Source of the DNA: Novosphingobium olei
GTDB lineage: Bacteria > Pseudomonadota > Alphaproteobacteria > Sphingomonadales > Sphingomonadaceae
NCBI RefSeq assembly: GCF_012927405.1
Contig: NZ_JABBGM010000009.1
Location: forward strand, 62,001 to 126,000
Length of the DNA: 64,000 nt
Direction: 5' to 3'
Shown here one piece after another: positions 11,796 to 20,743 of the stretch; within the stretch, counting starts at the first letter, position 1; each line of letters opens with the position of its first letter. The notes beneath the pieces are model-generated. The model was not told the origin of the DNA. It was given only the letters and a program-made list of their open reading frames with translations, and made no database searches. Both the position numbers and the translations under genes were made by a program.

Positions 11796-12479
11796 TCAGG
11801 CGCGCCAGTCGATCGCGCCGCGCCCGTGCGCTTCCAGAAATGCGTTCGCCTGGCTGAAGTGGCGCGATCCGAACCAGCCGGAATGCGCCGACAGCGGGCT
11901 GGGGTGCGGGGCCTTCAGCACGAGATGGCACCCTTGCGAAAGTTCAGGGATCCGCGCCGCCTTTTTCTGCGCGTGGCTGCCCCAAAGCATGAACACGCTG
12001 GGGACGTCGCGTCGCGCCACGGCGGCGACCGCGGCGTCGGTAAACTCCTCCCAGCCGCGCTGCTGGTGCGATCCTGCATTGCCCGCTTCGACCGTCAGGG
12101 CATTGTTGAGCAGCAGCACGCCCTGTCGTGCCCATGCCTCCAGGTTGCCGTGGCTGGGGCGGGGCAGGCCGAGGTCGGTTTCCAGTTCCTTGTGGATATT
12201 GACGAGGCTCGGCGGCACTTTGACCCCCGGACGGACGGAGAAGGCCAGACCATGAGCCTGGCCCGGCCCGTGGTAGGGATCCTGCCCCAGGATGACGACC
12301 TTCACCGCGTCCAGCGGCGTCAGTTCCAGCGCTGAAAGCCGTTCGCCACGCGGGGGGAAGATTGTCTTTCCGGCTTTTTCCTCGGCGGAGAGAAACCCGC
12401 CCAGGCGGCGCAGCGCGGGCGTTTCGAGGATCGGGGCGAGACTTTCGCGCCAGCTTTCAGGAAGGGATGTTGCAGCCAT
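11796..12479 (-). CDS. ung: uracil-DNA glycosylase, family 1
   Basis: 227-residue base-excision repair enzyme that removes uracil from DNA. The catalytic water-activating motif GQDPYHG lies near residues 64-70, the uracil-binding strand LLLNNALTVE near 115, and the DNA-intercalation loop HPSPLSAH near 190, all intact. I start at ATG 12479 (MAATSLPESW); an in-frame extension to 12545 adds an Arg/Ala-rich stretch not expected in the family and would overlap the region upstream of ugd. It is convergent with the HAD gene and divergent from ugd. Confidence 0.96.
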   Translation of the reverse strand: MAATSLPESWRESLAPILETPALRRLGGFLSAEEKAGKTIFPPRGERLSALELTPLDAVKVVILGQDPYHGPGQAHGLAFSVRPGVKVPPSLVNIHKELETDLGLPRPSHGNLEAWARQGVLLLNNALTVEAGNAGSHQQRGWEEFTDAAVAAVARRDVPSVFMLWGSHAQKKAARIPELSQGCHLVLKAPHPSPLSAHSGWFGSRHFSQANAFLEAHGRGAIDWRA

Positions 12480-12616
12480 CGCCCCCGCGGTAGCGCTCCT
12501 CAGCGCCAGGGCGCAACCTTGCAGGGTTGCTCCCCTCCGGAACAATCCCTAATGCTGCACTGCGAAGAGACTTTGTCGCGGCCCCGGGCCGCACAGCATC
12601 TGCCGAGGAACTGCGA

Positions 12617-13921
12617 ATGAAGATCGCGATGGTTGGGTCGGGCTATGTCGGCCTCGTATCCGGGGCTTGCCTTGCCGACTTCGGCCACGACGTGGTTTGC
12701 ATCGACAAGGACGCGGGCAAGATCGAGCGTCTCCATCTGGGCATCATGCCGATCTACGAGCCGGGCCTTGCCGAGCTCGTCGCCTCGAACGTCAAGGCCG
12801 GCCGCCTGTCCTTTTCGACCGACCTGTCGAGTGCGATCGACGGCGCGCAGGCGATCTTCATCGCCGTGGGCACGCCATCGCGGCGTGGCGATGGCCATGC
12901 CGATCTGACCTATGTCTACGCCGTTGCGCAGGAAGTCGCCGAAAATCTCAAGACTCCGGCGGTGGTCGTGACCAAGTCGACGGTGCCTGTCGGCACCGGG
13001 GACGAAGTGGAGCGGATCATTCGCGATTCGGGCACAGCCACGCAGTTCGCGGTCGTTTCCAACCCCGAATTCCTGCGCGAAGGCGCCGCCATCGGCGATT
13101 TCAAGCGGCCGGATCGCATCGTCATCGGGGCCGAGGACGAATGGGCGCGCAGCGTGATGAGCGAAGTCTATCGCCCCCTGTTCCTCAACAAGGCGCCGAT
13201 CCTGTTCACCAGCCGCCGCAGTTCGGAACTGATCAAGTACGCCGCCAACGCGTTCCTGGCCACGAAGATCACCTTCATCAACGAGATGGCTGACCTGTGC
13301 GAAAAGGTCGGAGGCGATGTGCAGGACGTGGCGCGCGGCATCGGCCTTGACGGGCGCATCGGGTCGAAGTTCCTGCACGCGGGCCCCGGGTATGGCGGCT
13401 CGTGCTTCCCCAAGGACACGCTGGCGCTGCTGAAGACCGCCGAGGACTACAACAGCCCGGTGCGGATCGTGGAAGCGGTCGTACACGTGAACGATTCGCG
13501 CAAGCGCGCGATGGGGCGCAAAGTAATCGAGGCCTTGGGCGGGGATGCGCGCGGCAAGCGCATCGCGCTGCTGGGCCTGACCTTCAAGCCGAACACCGAC
13601 GACATGCGCGATGCGCCTTCGATCGCGATCGTCCAGGCTCTGCAAGACGCGGGCGCGGATGTCGTGGCGTATGATCCGGAAGGCATGGAAATCGCCGCGC
13701 CCATGCTGCCCAACGTGACCATGGCGAAGGGCACCTACGATGCCGTCGCGGGCGCCGATGCGGTGGTGCTGGTGACCGAATGGGATGCTTTCCGCGGCAT
13801 CGATCTCGATCGCGTGGGCCAGCTTGCCCGGGGCAAGGTGCTGGTCGACTTGCGCAACGTGTTCAATCCGGCCGAAGTGCGGGCAGCCGGGTTTACCTAT
13901 TCGAGCGTCGGCCGCCCCTGA
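12617..13921 (+). CDS. ugd: UDP-glucose 6-dehydrogenase
   Basis: 434-residue enzyme that oxidises UDP-glucose to UDP-glucuronate with two NAD+. It has the N-terminal Rossmann motif MKIAMVGSGYVGLVSG, the catalytic segment GPGYGGSCFPKD (near residue 254) with the active-site Cys, and the central helix KYAANAFLATKITFINE. ATG 12617 is chosen because GAGGA lies upstream and the Rossmann strand starts immediately; the frame is open upstream to 12527 without homology. The product is a precursor for acidic exopolysaccharides and glucuronate-containing sphingolipids, which fits the polysaccharide genes and galU nearby. Confidence 0.96.
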   Translation: MKIAMVGSGYVGLVSGACLADFGHDVVCIDKDAGKIERLHLGIMPIYEPGLAELVASNVKAGRLSFSTDLSSAIDGAQAIFIAVGTPSRRGDGHADLTYVYAVAQEVAENLKTPAVVVTKSTVPVGTGDEVERIIRDSGTATQFAVVSNPEFLREGAAIGDFKRPDRIVIGAEDEWARSVMSEVYRPLFLNKAPILFTSRRSSELIKYAANAFLATKITFINEMADLCEKVGGDVQDVARGIGLDGRIGSKFLHAGPGYGGSCFPKDTLALLKTAEDYNSPVRIVEAVVHVNDSRKRAMGRKVIEALGGDARGKRIALLGLTFKPNTDDMRDAPSIAIVQALQDAGADVVAYDPEGMEIAAPMLPNVTMAKGTYDAVAGADAVVLVTEWDAFRGIDLDRVGQLARGKVLVDLRNVFNPAEVRAAGFTYSSVGRP

Positions 13922-13995
13922 TCCTCGTCCGGCAAGCGGGATAGGTCGGCGCGGGATACCTTGCCGACGCGGACGCTTCGGCTTAAGTGCCGGTG

Positions 13996-14613
13996 ATGGC
14001 CGTTTATCTCCACGAAGAAGACCTTCCCGCCGATTGCCTCGCCCCCGGCGTGGTCGCTGTCGATACCGAGACGATGGGGCTGATCACTACGCGTGATCGC
14101 CTTTGCGTGGTGCAGATTTCCGACGGCCGGGGCGACGAACATCTCGTCCGCTTCCGCGTCGGCAGCAGCTACGATGCCCCCAACCTGAAGGCCGTGCTGG
14201 CGGATCCCGCGCGCATCAAGCTGTTCCATTTCGCGCGGTTCGATCTCGCGGCGATCCAGCATTATCTGGGGGTGATGGCCACGCCAGTGTTCTGCACCAA
14301 GATCGCCAGCAAGCTCGTGCGTACCTACACCGACCGGCATGGCCTCAAGGACTTGGTGCGCGAACTGCTTGGCAAGGAGATTTCCAAGCAGCAGCAGTCG
14401 AGCGACTGGGGCGGGCCGGTGCTGAGCGATCCGCAGCAGGAATATGCCGCCTCGGACGTGCGCTATCTCCACGCGATGCACGCGATCCTGGTGGAACGTC
14501 TGGAACGCGAAGGCCGTACCGCGATTGCCCAGGCGTGCTTCGATTTTCTTCCGACGCGTGCGCTGCTCGATATCGCCGGGTGGGCCGACCGCGACATCTT
14601 CAGCCACGAGTGA
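13996..14613 (+). CDS. RNase D-like 3'-5' exonuclease (DEDDy)
   Basis: 205-residue single-domain exonuclease. The DEDD residues are visible: DTET (motif I, near residue 18), HFARFDLAAIQ (motif II, near 75) and YAASDVRYLHAMH (motif III with the YxxxD pattern of the DEDDy class, near 150). The HRDC domain of full-length RNase D is missing, as in the short alphaproteobacterial form. It probably trims RNA 3' ends. Several starts are possible (GTG 13987, GTG 13993, ATG 13996) and no clear Shine-Dalgarno decides. It stands directly before lptC, a conserved neighbourhood in sphingomonads. Confidence 0.88.
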   Translation: MAVYLHEEDLPADCLAPGVVAVDTETMGLITTRDRLCVVQISDGRGDEHLVRFRVGSSYDAPNLKAVLADPARIKLFHFARFDLAAIQHYLGVMATPVFCTKIASKLVRTYTDRHGLKDLVRELLGKEISKQQQSSDWGGPVLSDPQQEYAASDVRYLHAMHAILVERLEREGRTAIAQACFDFLPTRALLDIAGWADRDIFSHE

Positions 14614-14632
14614 TCGTGGACAGGGACCGGCG

Positions 14633-15286
14633 ATGACCGTTCAGGCTGACCAGGTCCGTTCGCGCCGCCGCCTGTTCGCGGCGCCGGGCGGCTTGCACGA
14701 CAAGCTCGTGCGGCTGGCTTCGCGCGGGCTGCCCATTCTGATCGGTGCCCTGCTGGCGGTGATGATCCTCGCCCCGCTCTCTCCGCGTGGAGAAATCAGC
14801 TTCCTGCTCGATCGCAACAAGGTTGCGATGGTGCAGGACCGGCTGAAGGTCATCAGCGCGATGTATCGCGGGCAGGACAACAAGGGCCGCAATTTCTCGG
14901 TCACCGCGGGCAATGCAGTGCAGCATTCGGCGCGCGACAACGTCGTCCAGATGCACGACGTAACCGCCCGGGTCATGCTCGACAACGGCCCCGCCATCCT
15001 CACCGCGAACAATGGCGGCTACAACTTCGCCCGCCAGACGATCGCCGTCGATGGGCCCGTGAACTTCCAGACCTCGGACGGCTATCGCATGGTCACCGAA
15101 GGCAGCGACATCGACATCAACACCAAGCGCATGGTCAGCCGCGGGCGGGTCGAGGGCCGGATTCCGGCTGGCACATTCACCGCCGACAGGATAAGCGCCG
15201 ATCTCGAAGAGCGCACCGTCACGCTCGACGGCAATGCGCGGCTGCGGATGGAGCCGGGCAAGATGAAAAGTCCAACATCGCAATGA
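14633..15286 (+). CDS. lptC: LPS export protein LptC
   Basis: 217-residue bitopic inner-membrane protein of the lipopolysaccharide transport bridge. One membrane span lies near residues 34-50 (GLPILIGALLAVMILAPL); the periplasmic beta-jellyroll follows, with the repeated OstA-like strands GRNFSVTAGNAVQHSARDN and GYRMVTEGSDIDINTKRM. It should pass lipopolysaccharide from the LptBFG extractor to LptA. The ATG at 14633 follows the RNase D gene by 19 bases. The stop overlaps the lptA start (ATGA), indicating translational coupling. Confidence 0.88.
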   Translation: MTVQADQVRSRRRLFAAPGGLHDKLVRLASRGLPILIGALLAVMILAPLSPRGEISFLLDRNKVAMVQDRLKVISAMYRGQDNKGRNFSVTAGNAVQHSARDNVVQMHDVTARVMLDNGPAILTANNGGYNFARQTIAVDGPVNFQTSDGYRMVTEGSDIDINTKRMVSRGRVEGRIPAGTFTADRISADLEERTVTLDGNARLRMEPGKMKSPTSQ

Positions 15287-15849
15287 GCACAAACGCGAAC
15301 TTCGAGAAAATAGCCTCCCCTCGATCCCTCCGCCTCGGCGCGATCGGGTTTGCCGGGGCGTCGCTGGTTTTCGCCGGTGCGCAGCATCTGTCGGCGCAGG
15401 CGATCGCCTCGCATAACAGCAACGCGCCGGTGGACTATGCGGCCGACCGGATCGAGTTGCAGGACAAGCAGAAGCGCGTGGTGCTGACCGGCAATGTCGA
15501 CATCACCCAGGACGAACTGCGTTTGAAGGCCGCGCGGACGACGGTCGCCTATACCGATTCGGGTGATCTCAAGATCCAGCGGATCGATGCCACCGGCGGC
15601 GTCGTCGTCACGCGTCGCGACGAGCGCGCGAGCGGCGATGCGGCGGTCTATGACTTCAACCGCAAGATCATCACCATGGTCGGCAATGTGGCGCTGCGTC
15701 GTTCGGGCGACACGCTCAACGGCGGACGTCTGGTGATCGACCTCAACACCGGCATCTCCAGCGTGGATGGCCGCAGCGGCGCGGGTGTTTCGGGCTCGGG
15801 CAGCGGCGGAAGGGTCAGCGGCACCTTCAGCGTGCCGAAGAAGTCCTGA
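15283..15849 (+). CDS. lptA: LPS export periplasmic protein LptA
   Basis: 188-residue periplasmic bridge protein. A signal-peptide-like hydrophobic stretch near residues 18-38 ends in HLSAQA, followed by OstA/LptA repeats (VDYAADRIELQDKQKRVVLTG, DELRLKAARTTVAY, NRKIITMVGNVALRRSGDTL). The C-terminus is a Gly/Ser-rich tail (GSGSGGRVSGTF) ending in Lys-Lys-Ser. It is coupled to lptC by a 4-base overlap. In many alphaproteobacteria lptB and rpoN come next; here the following gene is on the opposite strand and belongs to a polysaccharide locus. Confidence 0.88.
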   Translation: MSTNANFEKIASPRSLRLGAIGFAGASLVFAGAQHLSAQAIASHNSNAPVDYAADRIELQDKQKRVVLTGNVDITQDELRLKAARTTVAYTDSGDLKIQRIDATGGVVVTRRDERASGDAAVYDFNRKIITMVGNVALRRSGDTLNGGRLVIDLNTGISSVDGRSGAGVSGSGSGGRVSGTFSVPKKS

Positions 15850-15875
15850 CCCTTTTTACCCCCTATTGAGGGGGG

Positions 15876-17000
15876 TCATCGTGCGGCTTTCGTGGCCTTC
15901 ACCGTGATGCAGACCGGGAACATGGGGTCGTTCGGCTCAAGCCAGGCGGCGCCGATATCCTCTTGCGCGATGCCTTGCACGAAGCAGGTCGCGGCAAAGG
16001 CGTTGCCGCAGATGTCGATGTCGACATTGCCGGTGCCGAATGCGTCTTCGAACAGCTTGCGCACAGAATGGCCGGTAAACAGCCAATACCATTGCCAGTC
16101 GGCGTGATCGACCGGCGAGATCGCCGGGACTGTTGCCAGGATCGTGCCACCGGGCTTGAGGGCGCGGTGGATCTGCGCAAGGGCTGAGCGCAGGTCGAAG
16201 ACGTACTGCAGCGTCTGGGTGATCACCATGCAATCGAATGCGTTGTCGGGTAGGACCCCGGGCGTGCCCAGGTCACCAACCAGCGTCGCTTCGGGCGAGG
16301 GGGCCTCGTTCAGCACGTCCTGTTGCGTCACGCCCGTTCCGAAGCGGCGGCAGTACTTGGGATCCGCCACTTCGAGCGCGCGGCCCCGGATTTCGGCGGC
16401 GTGGCGCTGGAGAAACCGTTCGATGTAGAAGCGATCCACCGGGGTGCCGCGGCTGAAGCCGTAACCCTGGCTGACGGGGCGGACACGGGCGAGATCGCCG
16501 AAATCGATGCGGCCGGTGTCTGCCAGAAGCGCACGGTGGCGGATGGCACGCAGGCGAGCGGCGAGCGAGCGCGGAAGGCACCGGACGGCAAGCTGTCGCA
16601 GCGCGGCCATCGACGTGGTCAGCGGGGCTTGCGACATCATTCGTCTCCGCTGGCGCCACCGGGAATTCGACGGAGCCCTCTGCTTGGCCCAGACGATGTT
16701 GGCGAAGGCGCCCAGTTGCGAGCGCATGCCTTCGTTCCAGGCGCGCCGGGCTTCCACTTCTGCCGCATCCGGCTTGTGCCGTTCAAGAACTTTGCGGTTC
16801 CATCCCAGCATTTCGACGGCATCGAGCGACATGTTCGCACCATGCATGCGGTAGAGCGCGACGATGCCGCGATGGCAGGCGATGCGCTGCGTTCGGCTGA
16901 GCCGCAGGTAGAGCTCGTAGTCCTCGCAGCGCCGAAGGCCAGGATCAAAGCCGCCAGCCGCTCGCAAAAGAGCGGCGTCATAGAGCACGGTCGCGTGCAT
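15876..17000 (-). CDS. 5'-truncated GT2 glycosyltransferase fused to a SAM methyltransferase
   Basis: From the first available ATG (17000) the product has 374 residues. It begins inside a GT-A glycosyltransferase: IGMHATVLYDAALLRAAGGFD and CEDYELYLRL are the acceptor-side half of a GT2 fold (the ED of CEDY resembles the catalytic base motif), while the nucleotide-sugar-binding half with its DXD is absent. Residues about 150-374 form a class I methyltransferase-like domain (ALEVADPKYCRRFG, NAFDCMVITQTLQYV, ALKPGGTILATVP). In the same frame the glycosyltransferase homology continues about 24 codons upstream of the ATG (PLSRHALLRGNQIG) until a stop at 17073-17075, so the missing half was lost rather than mis-started. 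The methyltransferase half may still be made. Confidence 0.65.
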   Translation of the reverse strand: MHATVLYDAALLRAAGGFDPGLRRCEDYELYLRLSRTQRIACHRGIVALYRMHGANMSLDAVEMLGWNRKVLERHKPDAAEVEARRAWNEGMRSQLGAFANIVWAKQRAPSNSRWRQRRRMMSQAPLTTSMAALRQLAVRCLPRSLAARLRAIRHRALLADTGRIDFGDLARVRPVSQGYGFSRGTPVDRFYIERFLQRHAAEIRGRALEVADPKYCRRFGTGVTQQDVLNEAPSPEATLVGDLGTPGVLPDNAFDCMVITQTLQYVFDLRSALAQIHRALKPGGTILATVPAISPVDHADWQWYWLFTGHSVRKLFEDAFGTGNVDIDICGNAFAATCFVQGIAQEDIGAAWLEPNDPMFPVCITVKATKAAR

Positions 17001-17150
17001 GCCGATCTGATTGCCGCGTAAAAGGGCGTGCCGGCTGAGGGGGCCAAGCCGCGCGCTTCGCGTCGGAAATCCTTATCGACCCTTCACGAGTTTCTTGCAT
17101 ATGACCGGCCAAGTGGTTCTTCGCGTTGCTGCTCCGGTTAGGGCGATCGC

Positions 17151-18575
17151 ATGACTTCCGAAGCGCGCCTGCGCACACCCTATATCCCTGTCGGTTTGGC
17201 AGCCCGCAAAAGAGACGCAGCCGCGCTTTTTGCCGCGTTCGTCGTGCTCGTCTTCTCGATGGTCTTCGATTTCAAGGCTGATTCGAGCAAGGGTCTCGGC
17301 GCGCTTCCGCTGGTCTTCTTTGGCATCTACGTGGCTGCGTTCGCGTACCTTTTTGTGGTCGACACCACCAGAAGGTATGCGATGCCCGGATTGATGCCCT
17401 TTCTACTGGCAGTAACTGTTTTCGTGGCAGTGGGATCCGTCAGCGGTCTGCTGAACGGTCAGCAGCCAAGCGACTTGGGCAGGATTGCGCTGCCTGCCGT
17501 GCTCTATATGGCGACGGCCTACGCAACGACCCGCGTGGTGATGACCTGCGACCCGGCAGCGCTGAGACGGCTGCTGGCGGTTGCCGCGCTCGCGTATGTG
17601 ATCTCGGGTTTTGTGGTTCAGCGATTGGTCAACGGACCGATCGATTTCGAGACTGTCCGTTTCCAGATCCTGGGCGGGGCGACAATTCCGGCTATTGGCT
17701 ATCTCGAATGCATGGCGCTCTTCGGGCTCACCTTGACCGAGATCGGCGCAATGGGATCGGCATTCGTCCTGCTCTTTCTGTCGATCACGCGCACATATCT
17801 TATGTCGGCAGCAGTGCAGCTGGCGCCGCTCGCTGCCGGCGCGAATCGTCTGATTGGCCCGCGCCTGATTGCGGCAATCGTCGTTGTCAGTATCTTTGGC
17901 GTAGGCTTCCTTGTCTACGGCGGCGAGGGCGTCACGCGCTGGACAGATCGCCTCTATACCCAGCGCACCAGCAGCGGCGAGGATTACACGCTCTACACCC
18001 GCCAGTCCGAGTGGGATTTCATGATCAAGCACTTCGAGGAAACGACCCAGACGTTGGTTTCCGGGAATGGCTTTGCCGCCGTGACGACCTATTACTACCC
18101 GCGCGAGGTAGGCGGCGGTTCGGAAAACTCGATCGGCTTCGGGCACAGTCAGCATCTCAGTCTGCTGTTCATTGCCGGGATTGCGGGCGGCGGCACGCTG
18201 CTGGCAGTTCAATTCTGGCAATTCTTCAACGCCATCATGCTTTTGATCCGGCTCGCGAGAAGCAAGTTCGACGGGTCGGACCTGCTGTTCCTTGCGGCGT
18301 GGGGCAGCTCGATCATCATCGGATGCATCGTCGCAAACTTCTTCTCTTCGATCTTCAATAGCCGGGGCTGGTCGCTCTGGTACGGGGTGGGGACCGGACT
18401 GTTCATCGGCGCGCGCGCCCGATATCTGCGCGAGCTCGGTATGGGATTGGTCCACGTCGTCAGCACGCCGGGGCCGGTCGAGCCGGCGCGTGGTGCGTCG
18501 AGGCCAAACGTGCCACCTGCGGTTGCGCGGCGGCGTGCCTCGCTTGCGCAGTTGCAGCATTCGCCCAATCGATGA
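17151..18575 (+). CDS. O-antigen ligase/polymerase-like membrane protein
   Basis: 474-residue protein with about ten hydrophobic segments. A large loop (residues about 265-320) contains QRTSSGEDYTLYTRQSEWDF and GNGFAAVTTYYYPRE, followed by GHSQHLSLLFIAGIAGG; this order (loop with Arg and GxG, then His-rich start of the next span) is the Wzy_C/O-antigen ligase pattern. It probably polymerises or transfers a lipid-linked glycan in the periplasm. The C-terminal ~40 residues are a basic, proline-containing cytoplasmic tail. The gene overlaps the next glycosyltransferase by 4 bases (ATGA). Base composition looks less GC-rich than the flanks, compatible with transfer. Confidence 0.68.
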   Translation: MTSEARLRTPYIPVGLAARKRDAAALFAAFVVLVFSMVFDFKADSSKGLGALPLVFFGIYVAAFAYLFVVDTTRRYAMPGLMPFLLAVTVFVAVGSVSGLLNGQQPSDLGRIALPAVLYMATAYATTRVVMTCDPAALRRLLAVAALAYVISGFVVQRLVNGPIDFETVRFQILGGATIPAIGYLECMALFGLTLTEIGAMGSAFVLLFLSITRTYLMSAAVQLAPLAAGANRLIGPRLIAAIVVVSIFGVGFLVYGGEGVTRWTDRLYTQRTSSGEDYTLYTRQSEWDFMIKHFEETTQTLVSGNGFAAVTTYYYPREVGGGSENSIGFGHSQHLSLLFIAGIAGGGTLLAVQFWQFFNAIMLLIRLARSKFDGSDLLFLAAWGSSIIIGCIVANFFSSIFNSRGWSLWYGVGTGLFIGARARYLRELGMGLVHVVSTPGPVEPARGASRPNVPPAVARRRASLAQLQHSPNR

Positions 18576-19690
18576 ACCTTCCGCTCAAGGGCATGCGGAT
18601 CGGTTTGCTCACCCCCTGGGCATCACGTGCAGGTGGCGGAGTGTTCGAGGCTGTCGTCCGTCAGGCTGACATGATCCAGGGTCTCGGCGGGGAAGCGCGC
18701 GTGTTCGCGCTCGACGATCGCCATGTGACCGAGGACAGTTCCCGCTTTTCGCCTGGAAGGCTGTCGCTCAGTCCGACGGTCGGGCCCGGCGTAGTGGGCT
18801 TTGCACCGGATCTCGCGCAGAGCATGATCGATGCGAACCTGGACCTGCTGCACCTTCACGGTATCTGGATGTACCCATCCTCGGCGGGCGCGCGTTGGGC
18901 CAAGACGACCGGCAAACCGTACCTGATCTCGCCGCACGGCATGCTCGATCCCTGGATCACAGGGCGCGGGCGCTGGAAAAAGGCGCTGGCGCGGCTGGGC
19001 TACGAGCGTCGAAGCTGGCGTGCGGCGACGGCCTTTCATGCGCTGACGGCGCGCGAAGCCAGTGACATCGAGCGCGAAACCGCAAGCCGGCGGTCACTCG
19101 TCATTCCCAATGCGGGCCCTGTTCCGACGGCGCTGTCGCAGGGGTATTCCGCACCGCAGGTGACCTATATCGGGCGCATCCATTCCAAGAAGAACCTGCT
19201 TCCGCTGGTTGAAGCCTGGCGCAACCTTCCCAAGCAGGTCGATGCGCGCCTGACCCTGGCGGGTTGGGGCGATGCCGCGGATGTCGCGGCGCTGAAGGCC
19301 GCGATTGCGCCAGACCCGACCATTTCCTTTATCGGCTCCATTTTCGGCGCGGAAAAGGACGCGCTGGTGGCGCGCTCGCGATTCGTCGTGCTGCCATCGC
19401 TGAGCGAAGGCTTGCCGATGGCGATCCTCGAGGCCTGGGCCGCCGGCGTTCCGACCGTCATGACCGATGAATGCAACCTGCCCGAAGGCTTTGCCGCGGG
19501 CGCTGCCCTGCCGTGCGGATACGATGCCGCCGGCATCGCCAGTACGCTGTCGCACGCGCTGTCGCTTGACGAAGGGGCATGGCACGCAATGTCCGAAGCG
19601 GCGAGCGGGTTGGCCCGCAGCCATTTCTCGGCCGAGACCGTCGCCCAGCGCTGGGCAGACGCCTATCGCAGTCTCAGCGGCATCGCCTGA
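18572..19690 (+). CDS. GT4-family glycosyltransferase
   Basis: 372-residue GT-B enzyme. The N-terminal half has the acceptor-binding glycine-rich turn WASRAGGGVFEAV and the HLHGIWMYPS stretch; the C-terminal half has VIPNAGPVP, VTYIGRIHSKKNLLPLVEAW and the donor-site motif SEGLPMAILEAWAAGVPTV with the E-x7-E pattern of GT4. It likely acts at the cytoplasmic membrane face on a lipid-linked sugar, together with the overlapping ligase/polymerase gene upstream. Donor sugar not predictable. Confidence 0.87.
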   Translation: MNLPLKGMRIGLLTPWASRAGGGVFEAVVRQADMIQGLGGEARVFALDDRHVTEDSSRFSPGRLSLSPTVGPGVVGFAPDLAQSMIDANLDLLHLHGIWMYPSSAGARWAKTTGKPYLISPHGMLDPWITGRGRWKKALARLGYERRSWRAATAFHALTAREASDIERETASRRSLVIPNAGPVPTALSQGYSAPQVTYIGRIHSKKNLLPLVEAWRNLPKQVDARLTLAGWGDAADVAALKAAIAPDPTISFIGSIFGAEKDALVARSRFVVLPSLSEGLPMAILEAWAAGVPTVMTDECNLPEGFAAGAALPCGYDAAGIASTLSHALSLDEGAWHAMSEAASGLARSHFSAETVAQRWADAYRSLSGIA

Positions 19691-19720
19691 CGCACCCGTG
19701 CGGGCGCTCTGGCCGAACCG

Positions 19721-20608
19721 TTAGTCCCCGAGCAAGCGGCGCATGATCGCGCGGACGTCGTCGGCCATGTCCGGGCGTTCGAGCGCCAGCGCGATGGTTG
19801 CCTCGACAAAGCCGGTCTTGCTGCCACAATCGAAACGGCGCCCGGCGAACGTCACCGCGTGGAACGGCTGCTCGCCAATCATCTTCGCCATCGCGTCGGT
19901 CAGCTGGATTTCGCCGCCGGCGCCCTTGCCCTGGCTTTCGAGCGTGCGCATAACTTCGGGCTGGAGAATGTAGCGGCCCGAGATGATCAGGTTCGACGGC
20001 GCATCCTCGCGCTTGGGCTTTTCCACCAGAGCGGTAACTTCGGTCAGTGTGTCCGACTTGCGCGCGCCCGGTGCGATCACCCCGTAGCTCGAAACTTCCT
20101 CTTCCGGCACCTCGAGCACCGAGATCAGGTTGCCGCCGACCTCGTTGTAGGCGTCGACCATCTGCTTCATGCAACCGGGGCTGCCGACCATCATCTCGTC
20201 GGGCAGGAAGATCGCAAAAGGCTCGTCACCCACCACCGCGCGGGCGCACCACACCGCGTGGCCAAGTCCCATCGGCACCTGCTGGCGCACGGTGACCAGG
20301 TTGCCCGGCTGGATGCGGGTGGGGTCTAGCACGGACAAGTCCTTGTTCCGGCCCGACATCGTGCTTTCCAGCTCGTAGGCGGTGTCGAAGTGTTCGACGA
20401 TCGCGGTTTTGCCACGCCCGGTCACGAAGATCAGTTGCTCGATCCCCGCCTCCCTGGCTTCATCGACCGCGTACTGGATAAGCGGTCGATCGATGATCGG
20501 CAGCATCTCCTTCGGGATGGCCTTGGTGGCGGGCAGGAACCGGGTGCCCAGGCCCGCAACGGGGAAGACGGCCTTGCGGATTGGTTTGCGGGTGGTCGCG
20601 CTCGTCAT
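19721..20608 (-). CDS. galU: UTP-glucose-1-phosphate uridylyltransferase
   Basis: 295-residue nucleotidyltransferase making UDP-glucose from UTP and glucose-1-phosphate. The N-terminal signature AVFPVAGLGTRFLPATKAIPKEMLPI is intact, as are FLPDEMMVG (the sugar-phosphate region), VEKPKRE and GRRFDCGSKTGFVEA. I choose ATG 20608 (MTSATTRKP); the frame stays open far upstream antisense to murA, but that part is not homologous to anything expected. It converges on the glycosyltransferase locus and feeds ugd (12.6-13.9 kb). It is divergent from murA with 135 bases between. Confidence 0.96.
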   Translation of the reverse strand: MTSATTRKPIRKAVFPVAGLGTRFLPATKAIPKEMLPIIDRPLIQYAVDEAREAGIEQLIFVTGRGKTAIVEHFDTAYELESTMSGRNKDLSVLDPTRIQPGNLVTVRQQVPMGLGHAVWCARAVVGDEPFAIFLPDEMMVGSPGCMKQMVDAYNEVGGNLISVLEVPEEEVSSYGVIAPGARKSDTLTEVTALVEKPKREDAPSNLIISGRYILQPEVMRTLESQGKGAGGEIQLTDAMAKMIGEQPFHAVTFAGRRFDCGSKTGFVEATIALALERPDMADDVRAIMRRLLGD

Positions 20609-20743
20609 GCCGGCTTCAATTCCCTGTTTATGTTGCAGTGCAGTTAAGACGGTCCGTTTCAGACAGGCAAGTCCGCTTTTCCATTCACAGCGCCAAGCGC
20701 ATCGCCTTTTGCGCGATTGCGGCAAACTCGCTAAGGGGCTGCG

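Noticed and set aside
15858..15876. ACCCCC/GGGGGT hairpin between lptA and the truncated gene
   Set aside because: T run lies before rather than after the stem on the plus strand and the arm covers a stop codon; too weak to call a terminator.
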